This document shows, piece after piece, positions 1 through 12,339 of a stretch of DNA of 64,000 bases. The position numbers and the translations under genes were made by a program. The stretch lies in the NCBI GenBank assembly GCA_028023455.1, contig JAQFVV010006335.1, forward strand, positions 1,659,912 through 1,723,911. Reading direction: 5' to 3'. This DNA is from Epiperipatus broadwayi. Taxonomy: Eukaryota > Onychophora > Udeonychophora > Euonychophora > Peripatidae. The notes beneath the pieces were generated by a model. It did no database searches. It saw only the letters and a list, made by a program, of their open reading frames with translations, and was not told the DNA's origin. The first letter of the stretch is position 1; every line of letters begins with the position of its first letter.

Positions 1-389
1 ATTCATGTCTTGTCTTGTTTATTGAAGATGTTTGTCTTCTCTGCCTATAGCTATAGATTCCTTCAATGTATGTGTCAAGTTCTCATATTGGATGTTTTAA
101 CAAATTGTGGTCCATAGTTTAAGATCTTCATGATATTAACTGGTGGATCATGCGATGTAAGATTGATAAAACTATAATTATTAAAAGGGATTATGCATAA
201 ACTTTGTTGAATGGCAAAAATATTTAGCCTGTAAATTAAGAACAAAGTGTTTGACTTTTGTCCGTTATCTCTAGATGAATATCCTGAAGGCCTCACATTT
301 TGTGCTTACGTTACACTTGACATTTAAGACGTTTTAAAAAAATATATCAGTATCAATTAGAAGTCAGTTGAGACACCAATGAAATGGAA

Positions 390-530
390 TAGATATTCTT
401 GTTTTTTTTTTTTCATGTGTCATAGCATCGGCCGGGACGCAAACCCACAACCGTCTGCAACCAACTACTTGCTTGCATGGCGGCTGCGATACCTCTCAGC
501 TAACAACGCAAGACTAGATATTCTTGTTTT
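390..530 (-). mobile_element. tRNA-derived SINE with target-site duplication
   Basis: Read on the minus strand the body runs from 514 to about 406. It begins GTCTTGCGTTG, carries a box A-like stretch (TTAGCTGAGAGG) and a box B-like stretch (GGGTTTGCGTCCCGG), and ends in an A-run (T-run 402-413 on plus). The 16-base string TAGATATTCTTGTTTT stands on both sides (390-405 and 515-530), a direct target-site duplication showing insertion by target-primed reverse transcription. The same start, box B and GATGCTA end recur near 33.14 kb, so this is a family and not a tRNA gene. There is no acceptor-stem pairing. SINEs are transcribed by RNA polymerase III and mobilised by a LINE; the partner LINE is unknown. 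Confidence 0.85.
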
Positions 531-599
531 GTTATTTTGTATTACAGTTCCTACTCAAAAAATACTTATAAATAAAAGATGAACCAATTGTTTATTTAA

Positions 600-1318
600 A
601 ATGACTTTATATATATTTTTTATTATTTTGGAATCACATCACTTCTGTGTACTTGTGGGACATAATGCAATACTCAATTTTAATAATATAATTATTTAAC
701 ACTGATAATATTGAAATGCTAATAATCACATGTATAATTCTAGGTAAATATTTATATTATTTAACAATAATGAATTAAGATACTAAATACATTTTTTATA
801 TTTAGTTGATTTGTAGATATAGTTTAGCATCAATAAAATATCCCTTTGTTTTCATTTTACATTTATCAAGTGATTAAGTCTAATTAATGAATTTTAATGC
901 TAAACTCTGAAGGTAAACAATCCAAGTATACAAAGATTATAAAAATTGGACATATTCTTTTCATTTTTATTAGTAGTGTTGGTATGTTCAATTGTAGAAT
1001 ATCAATTAAAAGACTATCACCTTTCCAAATCAATTACCATTAATGTTTGTCACATATATGATTAAATTTCTTGTCCCCATTTATCTTTTATTTAGTTTAA
1101 AATCTTTTTTTTTGTACAACTATAGTCCAGGTGTAGAGAATTCACAAGGCATCAAAATAAAATAAAAATCATACATAATATAATTTAAAATTTCATACAT
1201 ACCACAATTTAAAAATTCACCTTATCCATTCTCTTTCATTCTCACATATGTACTGTTACAATTTGGCACTTATACCTGTGGGGCATAACAAAGCCTTTCT
1301 TACCATCATCATTCTTAC

Positions 1319-1319
<1 letters not shown>
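600..1319. other. A+T-rich spacer, nothing recognisable
   Basis: Apart from short T-runs there is no coding-like stretch, repeat unit or RNA motif that can be supported here. Confidence 0.5.
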
Positions 1320-1354
<35 letters not shown>

Positions 1355-1362
1355 ATATATAA

Positions 1363-1416
<54 letters not shown>
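1320..1416. repeat. (TA)n microsatellite, interrupted
   Basis: Two (TA) tracts separated by a short break at about 1,352-1,366. Able to form cruciforms; no gene is attached to it. Confidence 0.95.
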
Positions 1417-2790
<1,374 letters not shown>

Positions 2791-2930
2791 CTTGGTTGGA
2801 CTGTTTTTCGTAGAAATATTTTGATACTAAAAGGAAATATGCCTATATGTTTGAAAAGGAAGATTTTTAATAAATGTCTTTTTCCAGTTTTTACTTATGG
2901 AACTGGACTAGGACATTTAATAGCAATTAA
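2791..2930 (+). mobile_element. RTE-like LINE fragment (copy 2)
   Basis: Matches 9,965-10,100 closely: both carry the stretches encoding CW(S)..FSRN..ILKGNMP.CLKR and the segment just before VLTYGSETW. Only about 140 bases remain, and the copy drifts off after the start of that motif. The left edge is exactly the (AAC)n end of the trinucleotide array, so the fragment is either truncated there or fused to the array. Non-functional relic. Confidence 0.8.
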
Positions 2931-5216
2931 TATTTGTAAATAATTAAGCTACTAAGATAAAAATACCCATATGTTAAAATTAATATATTAATGTTTTAAA
3001 CTATTTTGACTATAATCTCTATTCATTTTTTTTAATTATACATCATCAATCTTTCAATTATAATATTTTTATCTTTTGAAAAAAACTAAAATCATTTATA
3101 AATAAAATGTCAGTGGAACAATTTTACTAGTAACAAAGCATCAATTTGAAATAACTTTTATTTTTTCACTTGAAATCACAATTTAATGGAAGTTTAGATC
3201 ATTGCATACTTACAGATATTACATTTTTAATAGTATGTTTTATTAGTGTATCATGGAATGAAATTTAATTGAAGAAAATAAAAAAATATATTAAGTCATG
3301 CAATGAAGAATGGAAAAAAATATATGTTGGAAGTATTTAAAAATGCATAGCTAAGAAAACTAACAAGTAACATTGACATAAATAAAATGATTAAAAGGGT
3401 TAAATGGAGTTAAGCTCAATGTGCCATTAAAAAAGATAGCAATAAATGGATAATTAAAACTTAAAACTCGATTCAAAGACCTTGTAAATGATTAAAAAAA
3501 GACTATGTGTGAAATGGCTGGATCAAAAAAGGATAATTTCATGAGTGATGTGAAAAAGGCTAGTTGGTATTAATAATAGTGACACAGCTGGAAATTAGCT
3601 GCATTTATGTATATTTAATAAACTACATTTATCAACATATTAGTGTTTTCATTTCAAAACTTAATTTATTCAAAAGGTATGTTACATTATTGAACAAGAA
3701 CAAGAAAAACAGATGAGATAAGGAAAAGAGGTTAATGTTGTTATAGAAGATTTTCTAATCATGATTGTTCTTTTATTAGGAGTCTTTAAATTGTTGTAAG
3801 AAGCACAAGAGTACAGAGTGGTCAAGATTGCTTTGATAATATAAGTTAGATATATCAATGATTTAACAGGTGGTAGCATTATTGGGTTCAGTGCTCCAAA
3901 CACAACCTGACTTGTTTAGGGGATGAGTTAGGATGTGTGTTAACTGCTATTGCAATCAATTATGTTGTTGAGAATAGAGACCATATGTCATTGAAAGTTT
4001 TGATTGTAGAGAAGAGCTCATCTCACTTTTTAATTTTTTTAATTAGAATGAATAGGAAGATTGGGTTTGGTTGTGGCAATTGAATTAGCATTTTACATCT
4101 GACTATCCAAAGCATATGCAGGATGAATAAAGAAATATTATTTATTGAATAAGTACCAGACTGCATTGCCTTGTCCAGTGATAATATGAGCTCATTATTA
4201 ATTGTGATGTTGGAGAATGATGAGTTATCTTGTAGGTTTCATCTAAGAACATTTATGAATGATATGATCAATCGATTCATGTTCCATTGATCACAAAGTG
4301 CAGATTGGATTGATTTTGTTATACCCTCTTTTGAAATGCAGGAAATAATTAGTGGAAAGGGGGGAGAGGTTATTTTTAATAGTGAAATCAAAGAATTTTG
4401 CCTCAAGACTGCATCTTTTGAGATGTAATAATTTATGATTATTAATCTTAAGGCTGGTTAATAAATTTGTTGGTTTGGTAGAATGAGGTTGCATGCTTCC
4501 CATAGCTTTATTTGCTAATCAAATGTGAACTGTGTAATGGGTTGTTGTTGTTCTAGATGCCACATTAATGTCAATATCCAGGATTTGGAATAAAGAGGAA
4601 TCTGGTCAGTTGGAACTACCTTATTTATAATATCATGATACACAAAGACATGGGAGTGGTTATGAAATGTGTTAAAAAGTTTTCTGTAGGATTATAGCTT
4701 GGATAGAATGAAAAGACAAACCACTGAGTTTCATGTGGCACTGGAGTTCTCTAAGGCTTACTGCAACAGTTCAACATTTCCAGAATAGTCTGGAGCATAA
4801 ACTATTGATTTTGTTTTGATAATTTTTGAGTATTTAATGAAGGGGGAATAGTATGATATTCTAGGCATAACAATCATGTTAGCAGGCCAACCTTCCTGAA
4901 GAGTGGCAGATAGACTTTGGAGAGTGAGTTTGTGATATTTTCAGTGATTTGTATGATCCCTTCCTGAACATCTTTCACCATGGCTGTGGTTTATTTAAAA
5001 ATTGGAAATCCCAATAACCTTGGGGATTTGATGTGAAGACTGAATTAATTCATTTATCAGATTTGATTTGCCAGATGGTAGATTTGTCATGATTGACTTT
5101 AAGATAAAAATTGGCAAAGTATTACTGAATGATTAACGTTAGCCAAAAACTGAGATTGGCATCAGAGAGTATGACCATAATATCATCAATATAGGCAAAA
5201 AGGTTTATTTGTTAAT

Positions 5217-5513
5217 TTAGAAATGGAACAAACATTCTAGGGAGGGTTTTTCCATGTCCACCAGTAGAGGGTTAATATACACAGTGAAGAGAATAGAGCT
5301 GATAGGAGAGCCTTGTGGGATGGCTTTAAATGTCCTGAAACCAAATATAATCTTCACATCCAGAGAAACAAATATCTCTCTGTTATTGAGGATATTGCAA
5401 ATTAACTGTAGTTTTGCACTCGGAATGTCATACTCCACCAGAATATCCAAAACATCTATCCTGACCAAGTTGAATGCTGCAGCAATATTAAGCTGTACAT
5501 AAGGCTGTAACAT
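5217..5513 (-). pseudogene. LINE reverse transcriptase fragment
   Basis: An open stretch of 98 codons. It contains AAFNLV (the fingers/palm motif A region, normally D..AFD) followed by the conserved turn IPQGSPISSILFTVYINPL, the RT motif B. Motif A's first Asp is replaced (N-terminal LNIAAAFN instead of FDFASAFD in the 31.0 kb copy). The catalytic DD box further on is not preserved. It is a relic of the LINE enclosing it. Confidence 0.85.
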
Positions 5514-6354
5514 TAGTCATGGCATGAGATGTAGACAAGCCTTTCTTCCCATTCTGGTTTGCAGACATGTGCTTATTAATGAGAGGCTGTATTCAATCCT
5601 TAATCACATATTCCATAATATTAATTATCAATGGAGACATGGATATGGGTCAAATGCTTGATAAGGTTTACTTTTTTAAGGAATAGTACAAGGGCTATTA
5701 GGTATAAATTTGGGATGAATCTATCAATCATTTTGAATATAATTTGTGTACTGAAAATGATCATAAATAAGCAAGAAGAAATTTGGATGTCATATAGACC
5801 TAGATGTACACCAATTGGGAAAGAGAAAAGCTTATCTTGCATCAATGCCATAGAGATATCATGTTGTCTCAGAGTCACTGTCAGAAGTCAGTTTTGATGT
5901 AGTGGATCACATCCAATCTGCACAATTTGACAAAAATCATCACTAATGATTTGCATCATTGGATGGCCAATAAAGGAGTTTCTGTTTGTGTTGATTAAAG
6001 AGGGTGTTATTTTTTTAAATTTTTCCAAGAGCTCATCAAACATAGTCTAATGAATATATGACTTGGCTCTCCTGATGGATATGTACTTTGCCAATGACTT
6101 CTGTTTGATTTTATAGAGATTCTTCAATGCAATTATTTATTGAGGATCAGGGCATCTCTGCTGAACTGTCTGTAATTGTCATTTGATATCAGCTAAATCT
6201 TTTAACAAGCCATTGGGGCCCTTAATAGTTTTGGAATAATAATTCAGAACAGACAGCTGAATACCAATAAAGGCAAACCAGCTCTCCTCTGCTGGAAGGT
6301 CAAAGATATTGATTTTCTGACAAAGTATGTAAGCCTCTGAAACTATGGCCTCTG

Positions 6355-6794
6355 TCATGTTGGATTTGCCAACAAGGTCATGTTTTTGTAGTGACTTATT
6401 GGTGTTAGAGGCATCATGTTGGCATTAAGATAAATAACCAAGGCCATATGGTTAAAGAAGGGAACAAAAACAAAGACTGCATGGATGTCAAAATAAAGAT
6501 CTGGTGTGTAGAACATTATATTAATTAGAGACCTTTTATTATTAGTATAAAGGAGAAGGCATCTGAAGAAAAGAAGCCTTCTCCACATAGAAATTGGCAA
6601 TTTATTAAGTGATGGAAACTTCTATTGCAGTCTCCAAGCAGTATAGCGGAAGTGGATTGGTTACTGAAGATTGAGTTTAAAATGTGGATTATTTTGTGGT
6701 ATATGGAAGCATCTATATGGGTGTAGAAATAGGCAATTATGATCAGATAGCACCAGCAACTGACTTCTATGATATTAATGTTAGGGATTAACAA
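6355..6794 (-). pseudogene. LINE AP-endonuclease fragment, frameshifted
   Basis: Two overlapping open stretches (6,525-6,794 and 6,355-6,600) that read continuously after one frameshift. The first carries SAILLGDCN, the metal-binding GD(F/Y)N box of apurinic-like endonucleases, and GEGFFSSDAFSF. The second carries RSLINIMFYTPDLYFDIHA and FVPFFNHMALVIYL. Both match 29.7-30.05 kb piece by piece. It nicked target DNA in the intact element; here it is dead. Confidence 0.8.
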
Positions 6795-7092
6795 GTATGA
6801 TATTAAACTTGAAGGTGGGGAATTTGTTAATTAATATGCTAACTCTGATGGCGGTGGATGAACCAATTGGGATTTTGATATATCCAAGGGCTGAAAGAAT
6901 TGATTCCAACATATTAATACTTTTTCCATACATATACATGTACAATGTAATGTAAATTTACTATGCATCATAATAAATGTAACATTTAAATAAAATATGA
7001 AATACAATTATTAGATAATGTAAATATTATTTATTAATATGATTTTATTTATATAAATAATTTATTATTGATGTATGTTTATATAATTTTAG

Positions 7093-7156
7093 GTATTCCT
7101 TCAGCATTAATCGGAATATTAATTTTATTATCTTACAACAAGGAGGATCAATTAAG
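7093..7156 (+). CDS. candidate internal exon, membrane segment
   Basis: A 64-base island between an acceptor (TATATAATTTTAG, AG at 7,091-7,092) and a donor (AAG|GTAATC, GT at 7,157). Read with the first two bases completing a codon it gives GIPSALIGILILLSYNKEDQ followed by L and a split R/S codon: a hydrophobic segment ending in a charged stretch, like a membrane helix and its cytoplasmic edge. I do not recognise the family. A downstream exon would have to begin with a single completing base; possible fits exist at 11,161 and 24,231 but each soon hits a stop. It could be chance in A+T-rich DNA; no transcript evidence is available here. Confidence 0.3.
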
Positions 7157-7169
7157 GTAATCACAATAA

Positions 7170-8150
7170 TATATATATATATTCCAGCCACTCTCTCTTT
7201 TTAAATAAAGAAATCTCAAATTTTAGCACTAAACTGAAAAGTGAATCCTTTTCAAGGTTGAAACAATGATGTAATATGTATTAAAATTCAAACTAATTTA
7301 AATAAAAAAAGTAGGGCACTAAGAAAGCAAAGATCTTAGATTTTAAAGAAACACATGTTTAATTTTAATAATCTTAAAAAAAAAAACTATTCAATACTCT
7401 TTTTACTCCCAAACCTCAAATAAAAGAACTAGAATTAATGAACACCATTGCCTAAATTCTATATAAAATATTTAAAGTGCCCTATAACGATATTAGTCCA
7501 GCCATCACCCCCTTTTAAATAAAAAAACTTGAATTTTAGCACAATACTAAAGAGGAAGTCCTCTTCAATGTTAGTATAATGATGCTTGAATTTTAATATA
7601 TATTATATATTTTCACTTAACAATGAAGAAGATTTTTTTTTCAATGTAGTACTAGAATTCAAGCTTTTTTTCAATATTCAAAATGGGAGTGTGGTTGGAA
7701 TAATATAGTTATGGAGTGTCTCATATATGTTATATAGATTTTATCCAGCAGTATGCATTGTTTTTACTTATTATATTTGAGTTTGGTGAAAAAAACATGA
7801 ATATTGGTAGTTTTTCTAAGAATATTCAAACTTAAACATGTATGTTTATTTGCAATGTAAAATCTTTGCTTTCTTGGTATTACCATTCTTATTTATATAA
7901 AAATGAGCTTAAATTTTAATATATATTGCATCATTGCATCCAACATTGAAAATAATTTCTTTTTTCTGTGTAGTGCTAAAATTCAAGCTTTCTTAATTTA
8001 AAAGGGTGAATAACTGGGTTATATCGCTATGGGGCACTTTAAATATTTTATATAGATATCAACTAGCAGTATGCGTTATTTTTTTTTTTAAATTTGAGTT
8101 TTGGGAGTAAAAATGACTAGTATAGTTGCATTGTTTCTATGAATATATAT
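7170..8150. repeat. head-to-head cluster of about four copies of one small repeat
   Basis: The unit has CCAGCCA(T/C) followed by CTTTTTAAATAAA, AATTTTAGCAC, then CAATGTT/AGGTTG, AATTTTAATATA, and an end with TTTAAAGTGCCCTATA. Copies start at about 7,180 and 7,495 on plus; inverted copies lie at about 7,600-7,860 and 7,900-8,110 (TTATATCGCTATGGGGCACTTT at 8,018-8,040 mirrors 7,475-7,495; the GGTTGGAATAATATAG string at 7,693 is another). Arms diverge by many substitutions, so they are old. Looks like a nested MITE-type family; no transposase. Confidence 0.7.
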
Positions 8151-9753
8151 ATATATTGTAAATTAATTTGTTGTTAATATGTTTAATGTGTTAATAATTT
8201 CATTTATAGAAAAATATATAATGATATACTTACCATAAATCTGAAATATGAAGAATAAAGATTTGTGGGGGAAAAAAACATCACATGACACAATCTACAC
8301 AATGTTTTTAAAAGAAATATGATGTGATGATGTGATGTGATGTACTGTGGCTTCTCCTTAAACGAAGTCAAGAATATCTGAGAAAACTTATACAACTGCT
8401 GTACTGCCACCGAGTGGAGCAATTAGTAAAAGTAAATAATAGAGTTTATTAAATTGCTATTCAGTGCTTACCTGTCCTCATTATAATAAGATTATTTTAT
8501 TAATCAAAATGAGATTATTTTAATTCTTGAAATTGTTTCAAGAACATTCAAGTCTTGCTTTGTATACTCAACTATCATTTAGATTTGTGCTTCAATAATG
8601 ATTCTAGTTTATTAGTTTATAAAAATCATGTTCTTTACCTTAAAAATGCATTTAAAATCCTTTTTGATAATCATTTTCTTTTAAGGATGTAGTTTGTTTT
8701 TTTAAGACCATGTTATTTTTTATGAAAAAGTATTTATTGAGCTGATTTTTTAGAAACATCAAACCTTCATTATTTAAAATTGATATATACTATTTTCAAA
8801 CAAGTCCAATTTCATTGACAAAATTGATGAGGGAAAGTACAAACTTTTAATTATACCTTATTTTAAATGATAGAAGGTGACTAACATTAACAGATTATTA
8901 TTCTGGGATGGAAAAATATATTCTTTAGAATAGAAGACTTATAAATTTCTTCAGTGGATATTCATATGTGTATCATAAGGTTAATGATGGCAACATCATT
9001 TTTAAATAAAATTAAAAGGTGCATCATTGATGACATAGTATTTTTACAGCAATCACCTTTAGGTAAACTCGTGCCACTTACTAAGTTAATACTATATTAT
9101 CATATTCATGGTTTATTTCACCAACAAATTATTTTGAGTTGAATAATGTACTGTTAAAACAACCTTGCCTCAAACTCTTTTGTGGTTTAATAGACAAAAA
9201 TGACTGTTTTATCTAAAGTCTATAATAAAAGAAATAACATAAGAAATTACCACATATATCATATCTACAAGTTTAATGTTTTTAATGCTATATATTAATT
9301 TATGTATTTATAATCAAAGACTTTAATAGGAGTTATTAGATAATTTTTGTATTGCTAGTGAATTCATAAGAAGATCAAGCACCACAGCAACAGAGCAGAG
9401 TTATGATTATGCATCTTGACATCCATGATCCCATTCTTCACTTTGTCATATCAAATAATTTGTCAATAAAAGTGTTTAATATAAAATATTTTATCTTTAT
9501 TATTAATTGAATTATTATATTATTTCTGAAATATTTTTATATGAAATTGGTCTTATACTTCATATTATTAAATTGCTTGGCTGCTAATAGATATTTGAAA
9601 TTAATCCAAAATAAACACTTTGTTTTATACTGTATCTTAAAAAGTAAAGCAGGGCAAATTATTAATGCTTATCCATGCATGTCTATCTATGCATTTATAT
9701 TTTACAGATGATGTAGTTGTTTTTTTTCAAATAATGCTTTAGAGTTACAGGAA

Positions 9754-10041
9754 ATGTTACAGGAGTTATCAGATGAAAGTAAAAAAGCAGGGCTAAAGAT
9801 AAATGTTAAAAAGACTAAAGTAATGTTTAATAGATTTTCTCAAAATATGAAAATAAAGATTGATTGTGATGAATTAGAAGAAGTTAACAGTTACAAATAC
9901 CTTGGTCATATTATTAATACAGATGGAAACATAATGGATGAAATTAATCATAGAATTAAACTTTGTTGGAGTGCTTTTAGTAGAAATAACTTGATACTAA
10001 AAGGAAATATGCCTAAGTGTTTGAAAAGAAGGTTTTTATAA
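9754..10041 (+). pseudogene. RTE-like RT, thumb region, first frame
   Basis: 95 codons directly after the DD box. KKAGLKINVKKTKVMF is the conserved G...N..KT block of non-LTR reverse transcriptases, and EVNSYKYLGHIINTDGN is the YLG block that follows it. The frame is lost at about 10,035 inside KRRFL where one base change in an A/T run shifts it; the reading continues in the next frame (10,017-10,352). Relic of a replication enzyme that copied LINE RNA at the nicked target. Confidence 0.85.
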
Positions 10042-10352
10042 TAAAATGTGTTTTTCCAGTTCTTACTTATGGATCTGAGACTTGGACACTTAATAGAAAA
10101 GCACTGCAGAGACTTCAAATCACTCAAAGAAATATGGAGAGATGCATGTTGGAAGTAACAAGAATAGATCAAAAACACAATGTATGGGTAAGAGAACAAA
10201 CAGGTGTTACTGACCTCATTGAAAAAATTAAAAACCTGAAGTTGAGTTTGGCTGGACATATTGCTAGAAGCTATGATAATAGATGGACTTTTGTGAGATG
10301 GATGGATGAAATAAGAAAGTGGTGCAGCAGTGATGTTGAGAAGAGAAGCTAG
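10017..10352 (+). pseudogene. RTE-like LINE C-terminal domain, second frame
   Basis: 111 codons continuing the frame-shifted RT: VFPVLTYGSETWTLNRKALQ, a block seen in many RTE-like elements, then RNMERCMLEVTRIDQKHN and a GHIARS..RW block near the C-terminus. A stop at about 10,350 precedes a further piece in another frame (RDHHPAMD-like), which is the usual C-terminal end just before the 3' tail. Shares sequence with the scraps at 2.8 and 42.0 kb. Confidence 0.85.
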
Positions 10353-10600
10353 AGATCAGAAAAGATGGATTTAACTTGGAGAGATCATCATCCTGCAATG
10401 GATTGATAATGTTTGTTGTTGATGATGATGATGCATATCTATGTCATCAGATGCTAATTGAACATGAAGAAACTGCTACTGGCATATATTACTGTAATGG
10501 AGGTCTAATGAATTTTGATTTTTATATTAACATTAAGGTAATATTATCTGATAATTAATTAATATGCTCACAGGAAAAGTAGTTTTTAAAGCTTCAGCTC

Positions 10601-10656
10601 TCAATATATTTAGTATATCATATTCATGGTATATACACCATGAATATAATATATTG
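10601..10656. repeat. short palindrome
   Basis: The left half CATATTCATGGT (10,619-10,630) pairs with ACCATGAATAT (10,637-10,647), and the A/T flanks extend the hairpin. No transposon ends are evident. Confidence 0.6.
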
Positions 10657-10659
10657 AAT

Positions 10660-12200
10660 ATATTGAAAGCATACTAATAATAATAAAGCCGGAGATTAAA
10701 AAAAGTACCTTTTCTGTAAGTATATCTATTAATTACCAGATATTATGTTGTTTCAGAATCAAAAAAAATAGTAATAGTTGAATAACACCAAAATAATATT
10801 TTAAATTGTTTAATAATTCTTAACTGAGATACCTAATGTATTTTTTTGAAAACAGATATATTTGTGTGTGAATATTTACTTCATTTTTATATTTTTACTT
10901 ATTATAGACAGAAATAAAAAAAAGAGTGATGTTTTCAGATTATTGATGGAGTACAGATGTCTGATAGTAAAATGGTCTTTAGAGATAAATGCTACCTGTG
11001 AATACCCAATATGATATATCTAACTAAAAATATCATTTACTTCTAAATGGTATAAGTTATAATTCCTGCTTTCAAATTAGAAAAAAAAAGATTTGACAGA
11101 GTTATTTCTAGTTTTGATATAAACTATTTTTTCTGTATTTTTTTATTTTATTGTCTATAGGCACATGTTTATGCAAGAATTGGATGATATAAAACTCATA
11201 TATTTATAACATTTATAGTAATTCAATATTTTGGACAAACTTTTGACATTGATAAAAATGATGATGAGAGGCCTAGTTTAGCTGAGATGGAAATTTAAAC
11301 ATTGAGTTGTTATTTGGAAAGTATTTATTGTTTGAGAAGCTCCTGTTTAGAGTTTCTCTTTATGAGATGAAGTTAAAATGACCTGATAAATCTTGTGTAA
11401 AAGTAGTCTATAGTTCACAGTGTGCCCAGGTGATCTTTTCTGGTATTTTTTTATTATAAAGTTAAAAATAATTATAATATCCATAATGATTATAGTGATA
11501 TACTAATAAAATGATAAACCTTGGAATTTGTTTATATCACCAGCAAAATTGAGTTTTATTTAAATGACCTTAAAATAGCTAGTATCTAATATTAGTCAGT
11601 TAATGTATTTTTAATCTTAGCTTGAGTTAATCTGAATTAATAATGTAAATAAATATCTGCACACTTATAATAAAACTAAAATCATTTATAATAGGATGAA
11701 GTTTTTACATTGACAAAGAAAATAACATAAGCTTACAGATATTAAGGCAATAGTAGCTTTAATATTACTAACAATATAAATGGTCTTATAGTAGAATATT
11801 AATACTGTACAATTGCTAGAACAGTGTAAAAATGACATTTTCACTCCAATATTAGTCATAATTGTTGCAGTTTGGCAAAACATAATAAACTCACATTGTG
11901 GAATTTAGTATTAGTAAAAATTCACATTATTTTGAGTATTGATAAATAAATGGTCAATCACTGGATTTTCATGTATGCATTTAGATTAAAACATTATAAT
12001 ATTAACAAATATATATTCTGCTAAATTTGATGAACAACTGAATACATTTCAATTGAAATTTGATATACTATTTTTGTAAATACTTTTACACAACTTAATT
12101 TTTCTTTTTAATCAGCTTATCAATTAACAAAATATTATAAACAAATGTTTGTAGAGATGTCAATCAGAAGAAAGATTCAGGTTAGCTTTATGATGTCTTT
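10660..12200. other. A+T-rich spacer with short coding-like scraps
   Basis: No gene can be supported. At 11,145-11,300 there is an acceptor-like CTATAG followed by frames reading HMFMQELDDIKLIYL and, in another frame up to a stop at about 11,298, DIDKNDDERPSLAEMEI. Both look protein-like but neither is confirmed by matched splice sites. Confidence 0.35.
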
Positions 12201-12202
12201 GA

Positions 12203-12332
12203 CATAGATTTGACAGTCATTAATTATGTGGTTCATGGTTTAGGTTTATTTATATTTACATAGGTTAGTAGATGTTATATTTCATTTATGAACCACATGA
12301 CTATAGTGATTTTGAGTTGACTCAAATCTATG
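12203..12332. repeat. imperfect hairpin, MITE-like
   Basis: CATAGATTTGA at the left end mirrors TCAAATCTATG at the right end, and TGTGGTTCATG (about 12,227) mirrors CATTTATGAACCACAT (about 12,280). Total about 130 bases. No transposase. Flanks show no clear duplication. Confidence 0.55.
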
Positions 12333-12339
12333 GGTGAAA

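Larger units (their letters stand above)
3660..6920 (-). mobile_element. 5'-truncated, decayed LINE (same family as 28.8-32.7 kb)
   Basis: Read from 6,920 down to 3,660. In order it shows the second half of an AP-like endonuclease (LLGDCN at about 6,620-6,640, equivalent to FFGDYN in the other copy; then YTPDLYFDIHA, equivalent to YTPELHNNINA), reverse transcriptase pieces (IPQGSPISSILFTVYI at about 5,230-5,290) and a C-terminal part (KFFDFTIKNNLSPLSTNYF at about 4,330-4,400, equivalent to KLIDFILKLNLSSLPTSHF). It begins in mid-endonuclease, so it is 5' truncated as is common for LINEs. Stops and frameshifts break every domain. The 3' edge is uncertain between 3,660 and 4,070. Confidence 0.85.
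9690..10440 (+). mobile_element. RTE-like LINE, 3' part (copy 1)
   Basis: The left edge falls in the middle of the reverse transcriptase, so the element is strongly 5' truncated. It includes the RT catalytic box in the form FTDDVVV (about 9,698-9,722; the usual box is F/YADD), then ELSDESKKAGLKINVKKTKV, YKYLGHIINTDGN, CVFPVLTYGSETWTL, RNMERCMLEVTRIDQKHN and LAGHIARSYDNRW. It ends with a short TGATGATGATGATG tract (10,417-10,430), the kind of 3' microsatellite tail RTE elements use in place of poly(A). One frameshift (about 10,035) and an in-frame stop (about 10,350) break it. Confidence 0.9.

Noticed and set aside
379-582. 67-codon frame MKWNRYSCFFFF...
   Set aside because: It runs through the SINE and its T-run; antisense to the element.
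5254-5502. 82-codon plus frame opposite the LINE RT
   Set aside because: Shadow of the minus-strand reverse transcriptase fragment.
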